DNA from: CAYYGL01 sp964471235
GTDB taxonomy: Bacteria > Calditrichota > Calditrichia > RBG-13-44-9 > J075
Length of the DNA stretch: 14,253 nucleotides
Direction: 5' to 3'
Assembly: GCA_964471235.1 (NCBI GenBank)
Contig: CAYYGL010000126.1
Span: 1 to 14,253, forward strand
Under the pieces are notes generated by a model, which did not search any database, was not told the origin of the DNA, and worked only from the letters and a program-made list of their open reading frames with translations. A program made the translations under genes and the position numbers. Positions 1 to 5,861 of this stretch are shown here, one piece after another (the stretch's first letter is position 1; each line of letters begins with the position of its first letter).

Positions 1-8
1 TTTTTATG

Positions 9-53
9 TCATTCCGGCGAATGCCGCAACGAAGTGGCTCCGTTGGAGGAATC
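9..53. repeat. Palindromic REP-like intergenic element (candidate)
   Basis: The segment can fold into a small cloverleaf. An outer stem pairs ATTCC (11-15) with GGAAT (48-52). Inside it lie two perfect 4-bp hairpins: CGGC/GCCG (15-18 with 23-26, loop GAAT) and CTCC/GGAG (38-41 with 45-48, loop GTT); the first shares base 15 with the outer stem. This layout, opening with GTCATTCC and closing with GGAATCT, resembles dispersed intergenic palindromes common in bacterial genomes. Only one copy was noticed in this window, so repetition is inferred from the form alone. Confidence 0.35.
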
Positions 54-59
54 TTCTAA

Positions 60-550
60 CATGCAATTTGTCAGGCGCCCTCTGTAAAGTGATTCCGATA
101 CGCCAGGGAAAGCATCCCATAGCCGGTAAATTTACCCGCTTATGCAACAACGTAGAAAAATACTTCGTGCGTTGGAAAAATGTCCGGATTCCCCTCGGTT
201 AACGACTCAGCCCTATTTCCCTTCTCCGGGAAATCCAGAGGATGCCCGGCATGGCGAAAATTGCTTTTGTTGAAACCGGTACGCCAGTGGGGAAAACCGA
301 ATCGATTTCGTTCCGGCATCACCGATTTTTCAAAACGCTCTCCTGCTACCAAACTGACTTGAATCAACAGAATCATCCCGGAGGTTACACCCGGTGTCAT
401 CATCCGGTATCTCGTAAGGGTAAAACCGAAAGACCTACACGTTTGATAATATCACCATTCGTCGGGAACAAAGATTCGATTGAAATGTAATCGAGTGTAC
501 AATGTCACCGGTAAATTGATTATAAATTTTCTACCCGATTCGTAATATTC
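60..550. other. Non-coding stretch, no gene recognised
   Basis: Several short open frames run through this stretch on both strands (for example 140-403 on - and 242-490 on +). None has a convincing ribosome binding site, domain-like composition or family resemblance. The last 50 bases are AT-rich and probably hold the promoter of the hydroxylase gene, but no hexamer pair with normal 16-18 bp spacing stands out: TTGATT at 516 and TAATAT at 543 are 21 bp apart. Confidence 0.5.
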
Positions 551-570
551 ATCTACATTGGAGGAATGCT

Positions 571-1233
571 ATGGAAAAAAAATACATAAGCAACAAGCCC
601 ATTACACCCCGTTTGTTTTCTAACGACCTGCTGGAAAAACTTTCTCACGTTCATCCGGTAACGCCCCTGGTCATTTATGTGCCGGTCGTCATCTATCTGT
701 GGTATCGTGCAGTGGTAATCAATCAACTCTCAATTGGAACCATTTTAGGTTTGTTTGGTAGTGGTGTGGTGTTGTGGACCCTCATGGAATATGTTATCCA
801 CCGCTTTGTGTTCCATTATGAACCGAAAAGTGAGTGGGGCAAACAATTGCATTTTATGTTTCACGGCATACACCACGATTACCCCCGCGACCCGCTGCGG
901 TTGGTCATGCCACCCTCTGCCAGTATCCCCCTGGCAATTGTTGTCTATGCAATGCTGTTTTGGACCATCGGCGCCACATTTGCACCGGCGGTATTTTCCG
1001 GGGTGCTGGTGGGATATTTATTTTATGATATGATTCATTACGCTGCCCATCACTTTTCTTTGCGGAAAAGTAAAATCGGTTTATGGCTCAAGCAATACCA
1101 CCTTCGACATCACTATCAGGATGATGAACATGCGTTTGGCGTGAGTAATCCATTATGGGATTTTGTATTCGGCACCAATCCGCCCCGTCCGGTGAAAAAA
1201 AACAAGGAAAAGGAAACTGCCGCCTCCTCCTGA
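571..1233 (+). CDS. Fatty-acid hydroxylase / sterol desaturase superfamily protein
   Basis: This 220-residue integral membrane protein belongs to the fatty-acid hydroxylase superfamily, whose members use a histidine-bound di-metal centre and O2 to hydroxylate or desaturate lipid chains at the membrane. The histidine clusters are all present: HxxxxH at 77-82, HxxxHxxHH at 94-102, HYAAHH at 156-161 and HLRHH at 177-181, plus His187. The following FGVSNPLWDFVFGT stretch (189-202) is typical of the ceramide fatty-acid 2-hydroxylase (FA2H/Scs7) branch. Hydrophobic segments lie near 31-52, 55-75, 117-137 and 139-156. The C-terminus is a basic tail. The start is fixed by GGAGG at 560-564, six bases before ATG. 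The protein probably acts on an acyl chain of a membrane lipid; the exact substrate cannot be read from sequence. The gene appears to stand alone, facing the DUF3179 gene tail to tail. Confidence 0.9.
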   Translation: MEKKYISNKPITPRLFSNDLLEKLSHVHPVTPLVIYVPVVIYLWYRAVVINQLSIGTILGLFGSGVVLWTLMEYVIHRFVFHYEPKSEWGKQLHFMFHGIHHDYPRDPLRLVMPPSASIPLAIVVYAMLFWTIGATFAPAVFSGVLVGYLFYDMIHYAAHHFSLRKSKIGLWLKQYHLRHHYQDDEHAFGVSNPLWDFVFGTNPPRPVKKNKEKETAASS

Positions 1234-1246
1234 GAAACCACCCTTA

Positions 1247-1289
1247 CCGGGCACCACGCGCCTTAAAGGGAATTGGCGAGGTGTGCCGG
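1247..1289. terminator. Imperfect hairpin between convergent genes
   Basis: GGCAC (1250-1254) pairs with GTGCC (1283-1287). The outer CC (1247-1248) pairs with GG (1288-1289) across a bulged G, and an inner CGCC (1259-1262) pairs with GGCG (1275-1278). The loop is 12 bases. It sits in the 135-base gap between two genes that end towards each other, where a bidirectional terminator would be expected. Neither side has a clear T-run, so it is not a textbook intrinsic terminator. Confidence 0.35.
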
Positions 1290-1368
1290 CATCCCCCCCG
1301 TTCCACAAGAGATGATGAAGGGAAAGGTGTTGGTTTAATGAATTTGAGAGCTGGCTTTAGCCCCACTA

Positions 1369-2046
1369 TTACCGGTTCTTTAAAAATGCGGTTTGCGGAT
1401 TGAAGGTTACCCAGGTGTTCCACCGGGTAAAAGCGGAATTTAATTCCGGCAGTTTGCGGTCGGCAAATACCCCGCTGATGCAGGTGAGTTCATTCGTACC
1501 CTGGAGATGATACCACATGCTTTCGGTTTCCAAATCATACAGCACAAAGGTATTGTTATAAGTCCATCCGCTGGCGGCAAGGGTTAAAATCTGCCCGTCT
1601 ATTTCCCGGCTGTACACGGCAGCCAATTCAACCAGCGGTCAGTAGGCAACCGCCACATAGGTGGAGTCAAACTGCTCATCCACCACCTCATGGTGGGTTA
1701 ACACTGAGATGGGATATGCTCTTTGAATGTTGTTGATATCCGTTCCGATAATTAAAAAGCTCTCGTTCGGATTGGGATAACCCGGCTGCCCGGGCTGTAT
1801 AAATTCCGGATTCAGAATGGGGGGAATGACGCCCGGACCCAGTCCGAACTGGAATTTATCCGCTTTCAGCCCATACACTTGCTCAGCATGGGTAACATCC
1901 CACCGCTTGCCGGAACGGTCTTGTATAAAAATTCTTCCGTTATCATGAATCACATCCTTCGGACCCGGCCCATTCACATCACTACAGCCTGTCCATACCA
2001 GAAGTAGAATTCCGACCATCAGAATCGATGTTGCTTTCATTTTCAT
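1369..2046 (-). CDS. DUF3179-domain lipoprotein, candidate selenoprotein (in-frame TGA at 1639-1641)
   Basis: Read through one TGA, this frame gives 225 residues that follow the DUF3179 family from end to end. A signal peptide with lipobox-like WTGC (Cys21) suggests an outer-envelope lipoprotein. The family block with RAYP, then HHEVVD, leads into VAVAY (131-135), where DUF3179 proteins normally continue Cys-Pro-Leu. Here the Cys position (136) is TGA, immediately followed by Pro-Leu. After it the family pattern resumes: a DGQILTLAASGWTYNN stretch, then VLYDLETESMW, then a Trp-rich segment ending NPQTAFL and a TAA-TAG double stop. The start ATG at 2046 has AGGGTG five bases upstream. TGA is a normal stop in neighbouring genes, so code reassignment is unlikely. 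The two readings are selenocysteine at residue 136, or a nonsense mutation; the intact downstream half and the hairpin after the TGA favour selenocysteine. If TGA is read only as stop, the product is 135 residues (1639-2046). DUF3179 has no known biochemical function. Confidence 0.75.
1606..1641 (-). promoter_or_regulatory. Candidate bacterial SECIS element after the in-frame TGA
   Basis: On the - strand the TGA (1641-1639) is followed 12 nt later by a 7-bp stem, UUGGCUG (1626-1620) with CAGCCGG (1612-1606). Five pairs are Watson-Crick and the bottom two are G-U. The loop is CCGUGUA (7 nt), and 19 nt separate the TGA from it. These values fall within what is known for bacterial SECIS hairpins, which lie inside the coding region just after the UGA and bind SelB. 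One imperfection is that the usual G in the first two loop positions is in third place here. A competing fold pairs CCGCUG (1638-1633) with CAG-CGG around a bulged C. Confidence 0.5.
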
Positions 2047-2458
2047 AATTCACCCTGTTTGATGTAAAAACCTCGGGAAAAATTTAAACACAATATGGTT
2101 CTTTACCGTAAGGAGTATTACACTCACCGCAGCAGGAGGTTTGAATATCCGGAAGTGAACACCAATAGCGGATAATTTGTTTTGGGCATTGTTTATGGTT
2201 AGTTTATGGCTAAATTATGGTAATAAGGGATTATGATTCCGGTGGCAGGATGTCACACCGAAAATAAACGAGTTCCGTTACAGGCACAATCGGCGGTAAT
2301 AGTCGGTTCAGGCAACAGACCATGCAGATTGGCGCAATGAGCATTTCCTGATATTTTTAATCGGATAGCCCTATCACAACATTCCGGTATAATAACGAAT
2401 CAACATCATCGTATACAAAACCTTTGGACAACTTGATAGATTTAGGAGATACATATTT
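2047..2458. promoter_or_regulatory. Divergent intergenic region with regulatory signals
   Basis: This 412-base gap separates the DUF3179 gene (leftward) from the membrane protein gene (rightward), so it should hold both promoters. No open frame in it has a credible start. A perfect TATAAT lies at 2388-2393, about 65 bases before the right-hand ATG, but no good -35 box is 17 bp upstream of it, so it is a weak promoter candidate. AGGAGAT at 2444-2450 serves as ribosome binding site for the right-hand gene. Three phased TTATGG boxes are listed separately. Confidence 0.4.
2192..2224 (+). repeat. Three 11-bp phased direct repeats (TTATGG)
   Basis: TTATGG occurs at 2193-2198, 2204-2209 and 2215-2220, each exactly 11 bp from the next, within 11-base units of consensus TTTATGGNTAA. 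One helical turn of spacing places all three on the same face of the DNA, as in iterated binding sites for a transcription regulator. A degenerate further copy (TTATGA) is at 2231-2236, out of phase. No regulator can be named. Confidence 0.45.
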
Positions 2459-3391
2459 ATGGAAGCGAATGAATTGTTAAATCAATTAAACAAGGTTGCA
2501 GAGGGCGGGGAAAAACGGATTGATCAATATATTCGGATGAGCCAGCAATTTTTGCAGAGTTCACCGGAGTGGAATGAACGGTATAACCAGATATTCCAGG
2601 AGATGTTAAAAGAGATCCACGTCTCCCGCAAAATCAAAAATATTGCCAGCGGTGCGGTTATTTTTTTGGTGATTGTTTTAATCGGGGTCATGTTGAGTGC
2701 TTATTTCCTTAAGAAGCAAAAGGATTCGGACATTGCCTTGATTGAAACCGCCCGCAATGCCCAGTTAGCATTACAATTCCGCGACGTCACTGATTCCTGG
2801 CTGGAAGTATCGGTGGATACCGGGGCAGTGACCGACCCCAGGCTAAAGGGACGACTTACCAAAATCCTTGCCGAATTTCCCTCCCTGGGCAGACATTATG
2901 GGTTGGGTCTTCAAAAACATCTAAAATTAAAACGAAACAGCAACGATACCTGGTATGTGCTTCCGGAATCCAATGATACCCATCAGGTGCTGGGGTTCGT
3001 TCAGTTACACCAGGGTTTCGGGAAACTTGACTTCCTCAAAAAACGGGTGGAACTAAACGAGGAAATCCGTTATGATGAGGTGAATGACTTTTATATCAAG
3101 ATCATCGGATATAAACGACGGAACCCGGATGTTCCCGAGGATGTGGAATGGTCGGTGATATTCGGGGAACGAGAAGCTACCGGGGAGATTATCTGGAACA
3201 TGGAACCGATTCATGTAAACCAGAGCATTAACGGAACTCGCATCAAAGAATCGTTTGTGACAACCCATCCATCCTGGCGACGCTTTTATGTGGTTTCGAT
3301 TGGAATCGGGCGGTTGGGCACCGATCCGGCAACGCATACGAATTTTGCCTGGAATCTGCGCTCATTTGTTCGGGCTTTCAGCCTGGATTAG
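2459..3391 (+). CDS. Single-pass membrane protein of unknown function
   Basis: I do not recognise this 310-residue protein. Residues 1-58 form a polar, probably helical segment rich in Glu, Gln and Lys. Residues 62-84 are one strong transmembrane helix bounded by RKIK on one side and KKQK on the other, so its orientation is not decided by charge. The remaining 225 residues form a soluble, mixed-composition domain with several conserved-looking Trp and Tyr residues and no Cys pairs, cofactor motif or catalytic signature that I can identify. There is no cleavable signal. The start has AGGAGAT about eight bases upstream. The stop overlaps the ribosome binding site of the next gene, so the two are very likely co-transcribed. 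Confidence 0.8.
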   Translation: MEANELLNQLNKVAEGGEKRIDQYIRMSQQFLQSSPEWNERYNQIFQEMLKEIHVSRKIKNIASGAVIFLVIVLIGVMLSAYFLKKQKDSDIALIETARNAQLALQFRDVTDSWLEVSVDTGAVTDPRLKGRLTKILAEFPSLGRHYGLGLQKHLKLKRNSNDTWYVLPESNDTHQVLGFVQLHQGFGKLDFLKKRVELNEEIRYDEVNDFYIKIIGYKRRNPDVPEDVEWSVIFGEREATGEIIWNMEPIHVNQSINGTRIKESFVTTHPSWRRFYVVSIGIGRLGTDPATHTNFAWNLRSFVRAFSLD

Positions 3392-3401
3392 GGAGGTACG
3401 G

Positions 3402-3944
3402 ATGCCCACCATCATCACCCATGGAATTGTGGGGCTTGCCGGGGGAAAGATCTTGACCCGTAAAAAACAACCGGGTCTCTTCTGGATAGTTGCCGGGCTG
3501 CTCCCCATGTTGCCGGATGCCGATGTGCTCGCCTTTGCTTTCGGCATCCCGTATCATCATGTGCTGGGGCATCGAGGGCTCAGCCATTCGTTATTGTTTG
3601 CCCTTTTGGTTGGCACCATTACCGGTCTGTTCTTCCGGAGTAAGTCAAAAAACTATCCCTGGCATTGGGGAGGATACGCTTTATTTTTCACCTGCATCAT
3701 TGCTACCCATGGGGTGTTGGACGCCATGACCAACGGCGGGCTTGGGGTAGCTTTTTTCGCCCCATTCAACAATACCCGTTACTTTTTGCCCTGGCGCCCC
3801 ATTCCGGTGGCTCCCATTGGGATCACCCGGTTCTTCAGCAACAGCGGTTTAAAGGTGGTTTTAAGCGAAACCGGGCTGATATGGCTACCACTCGGTATGG
3901 TAACCGCGTTCATATCCCTCTTAACACATGGGGGTGATGCCTGA
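3402..3944 (+). CDS. YdjM-like (DUF457) integral membrane putative metal-dependent hydrolase
   Basis: This 180-residue protein matches the YdjM/DUF457 family of inner-membrane putative metal-dependent hydrolases, named after the LexA-regulated E. coli YdjM. Family marks are His7 in the N-terminal ITHG, the PDAD acidic motif (38-41), HRGLSHS (57-63), and H-G-x-L-D (103-107). These His and Asp residues probably bind the metal. Hydrophobic spans lie near 26-37, 63-78, 91-106 and 158-174. An upstream-extended frame begins at 3288, but the true start is ATG 3402: it has GGGAGG six to eleven bases upstream and begins exactly at the family's N-terminal His motif. It follows the previous gene by 10 bases, suggesting an operon. 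The substrate is unknown for most of the family. Confidence 0.87.
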   Translation: MPTIITHGIVGLAGGKILTRKKQPGLFWIVAGLLPMLPDADVLAFAFGIPYHHVLGHRGLSHSLLFALLVGTITGLFFRSKSKNYPWHWGGYALFFTCIIATHGVLDAMTNGGLGVAFFAPFNNTRYFLPWRPIPVAPIGITRFFSNSGLKVVLSETGLIWLPLGMVTAFISLLTHGGDA

Positions 3945-3998
3945 CACGGATTGTTTGAACGCCTTTATATACCTTTTGACGGTCGGAGTGTTTGCAGC

Positions 3999-4036
3999 CT
4001 CCGGGTGCCCTTTCCGCGATTCCGGAGTTCTTCTCT
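3999..4036 (+). terminator. Weak terminator-like hairpin
   Basis: CTCCGG (3999-4004) pairs perfectly with CCGGAG (4022-4027) across a 17-base loop and is followed by the T-rich run TTCTTCTCT. It lies about 55 bases after the YdjM-like gene stop, in the 230-base gap before the OmpA-family gene. The long loop and the interrupted T tract make this a low-confidence call. Confidence 0.25.
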
Positions 4037-4175
4037 GGATTTCACGGAACGGAAATGACACAAAAACTTTTCGCACCACAATTCGTGGCTATCCTTGCTC
4101 GGATTTTACCGGCATCAAGATGATGGATATCCGATTTTTTTATTAAACACCAAATCTACTTTGAAGGAGGTAACG

Positions 4176-5675
4176 ATGAGCAAACGGGGAAGTATGACCG
4201 GTGGAAAATTCCCGGTAAGTTATGGTCTTCTGCTGATCATATTTTTATTGATGTCAATCAGCGGCATCGGGTTTTCACAACAGGATATTCGCACTCAATT
4301 ATTTGGCGAGGCGGATCAGGCATTTGAGGCGGCAAAGGATGCCCGGGCGGAAATATTGGCGCCCAAAAGTTATCATGAAGGAATGCGGCTATACCGGGCA
4401 GCGGAGAAGGATTTCAACAAACAAAAGAATCTGGAAAACATCCGAAAAAAACTTGCCGCCAGTAAGCAATATTTCCGGAAAGCGGTAGAAGAAACCAAAT
4501 TAGCAGAGGTAACTTTTGTTTCTCCGTTAAAAGCACGGCACGATGCCGAAGCAGCGGGTTCCCCCCAATTTGCCGCCGAATTGTGGAACAAGGCAGAGAA
4601 AAAATTTCTGGAAGCCGCTCAGAAGTTAGAGGATGGAAATGTGAAAAGCGCCCGGGACAAGGCAAGTCAGGCAGAGACGTTATACCGCCAGGCGGAGTTG
4701 GATGCCATCAAAGCAAATTATCTGAATGAGGCGGTGCAGTTAGTGGAAGTGGCTGACCAGCAGAAGGTAAAAGACCGGGCGCCAATTACCTTACAACAAG
4801 CGCGCGACCTGATTGCCCGGGCAGAAAAAGAACTCAATGAAAATCGGTATGACACCGATGTAGCCCGCAGCCTGGCACAGCAGGCAAAATACGAAGCCAA
4901 ACACGCCATTTATCTTTCCAATCGGATTAAACAAATGAAGAAAGATAAGCAATCCCTGGAACAGTTGCTATTGGAATCGGAGGAGCCGTTACGGCGGATT
5001 GCAGCAACACTGGATATCGTGGCAGAGTTTGACCAGGGATATGAAAAACCGACTGCCACAGTCGTCAATACCATCCAATCGTTACTGGAAAAGGTTCAGA
5101 GCCTCAGCCAGGATCTGGCAGATCGGGATCGGCAGATCAGTGATCTCCAGGCCCGTATCGCCGAGCTGGAAGCCCAACTTGGCACGGTTGCCCAGGAACA
5201 ATCGGAATTGCAAAAACGGATGGAAGCGCAGGAACGGATTCGGGAACAATTTGCCTCTATCGAAAAAATGTTCGATCGGGAGGAAGCCCGGGTGCTGCGT
5301 CAGGGAGATGATGTCATCATCCGGCTGGTAGGGTTAAACTTTGACGTGGGGCAGGCGGTGATTAAGCCGGAATATTTTAGCTTACTCACCAAGGTGCAGC
5401 AAGCTATTAATACCTTTCCGGGATGTTCCCTCACCATCGAGGGGCACACCGATTCCTACGGTCCGGATAATGTGAACCTGCGGCTTTCTCAGCAACGAGC
5501 GGATAACGTTCGCCAGTACCTGCTGGCAAATATGCCCAACCTGGATGCCGATAAAGTGGAAGCGGTTGGCTATGGAGAAAGTAAGCCCATCGCCAACAAT
5601 GAAACCCGGGAAGGCAGGACCAAAAACCGGCGCATTGATGTGGTAATTCATCCCAATCTGGAGGAGTCGAATTAA
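4176..5675 (+). CDS. OmpA-family envelope protein with DUF4398-like repeats and coiled coil
   Basis: The protein has 499 residues. An N-terminal signal (hydrophobic core about 16-32, likely cut after GFS at 34) sends it to the envelope. Three helical Ala/Lys/Glu-rich repeats of about 50 residues follow (about 62-111, 129-179, 202-250), each starting with a Pro and carrying RAEK/KAEK-like motifs; they resemble DUF4398. A long coiled coil spans about 255-372. The C-terminal OmpA domain (about 385-493) has EGHTDS (422-427), NLRLSQQRA (434-442), GYGE (465-468) and GRTKNRR (480-486). Asp426 and Arg441 sit 15 residues apart, like the pair that binds diaminopimelate in A. baumannii OmpA, so peptidoglycan binding is expected. 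No beta-barrel is apparent. The frame is open from 4095, but ATG 4176 is chosen because GAAGGAGG ends five bases before it and the signal peptide begins there. It probably links the peptidoglycan layer to another envelope component. Confidence 0.9.
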   Translation: MSKRGSMTGGKFPVSYGLLLIIFLLMSISGIGFSQQDIRTQLFGEADQAFEAAKDARAEILAPKSYHEGMRLYRAAEKDFNKQKNLENIRKKLAASKQYFRKAVEETKLAEVTFVSPLKARHDAEAAGSPQFAAELWNKAEKKFLEAAQKLEDGNVKSARDKASQAETLYRQAELDAIKANYLNEAVQLVEVADQQKVKDRAPITLQQARDLIARAEKELNENRYDTDVARSLAQQAKYEAKHAIYLSNRIKQMKKDKQSLEQLLLESEEPLRRIAATLDIVAEFDQGYEKPTATVVNTIQSLLEKVQSLSQDLADRDRQISDLQARIAELEAQLGTVAQEQSELQKRMEAQERIREQFASIEKMFDREEARVLRQGDDVIIRLVGLNFDVGQAVIKPEYFSLLTKVQQAINTFPGCSLTIEGHTDSYGPDNVNLRLSQQRADNVRQYLLANMPNLDADKVEAVGYGESKPIANNETREGRTKNRRIDVVIHPNLEESN

Positions 5676-5861
5676 GGAAATACGATAGCAGCCTCTGGAT
5701 ACGGAGAACCTTTGCAGGTGGCTATGATGCCCCCGATTACAGAGCGGCTTTTTTTCGGAGAAATGAGAAAAATGCCAACTTTGGAACGGGATTGGATGAC
5801 AGCAGCGGAAATGAAGGCAGCATTCAATATCGGATTGTGCGAAACTTACTCTTTCGGCACT

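Noticed and set aside
140..403. 87-codon open frame on the - strand, and overlapping + strand frames at 180-490
   Set aside because: No convincing ribosome binding site, no recognisable motif, several overlapping frames on both strands of equal quality; typical of chance open frames.
1369..2046. Reading the DUF3179 locus as a frameshifted pseudogene or as two genes
   Set aside because: Both halves are in the same frame, separated by exactly one codon; the second half has no own start signal and begins mid-domain.
1369..2046. TGA read as Trp under an alternative genetic code
   Set aside because: TGA is the terminator of the hydroxylase, YdjM-like and MCP genes in this window, and the family has Cys, not Trp, at the position.
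3288..3401. Longer N-terminus for the YdjM-like protein from ATG 3288
   Set aside because: It would overlap the preceding gene by over 100 bases; the internal ATG 3402 has a strong ribosome binding site and matches the family's N-terminus.
3928..4146. 72-codon + frame overlapping the end of the YdjM-like gene
   Set aside because: Starts inside the previous gene with no clear ribosome binding site and has no family-like features; the intergenic reading is simpler.
5700..5760. Intrinsic terminator at the T7 run (about 5749-5755) after the OmpA gene
   Set aside because: No stable GC-rich stem was found immediately before the T-run.
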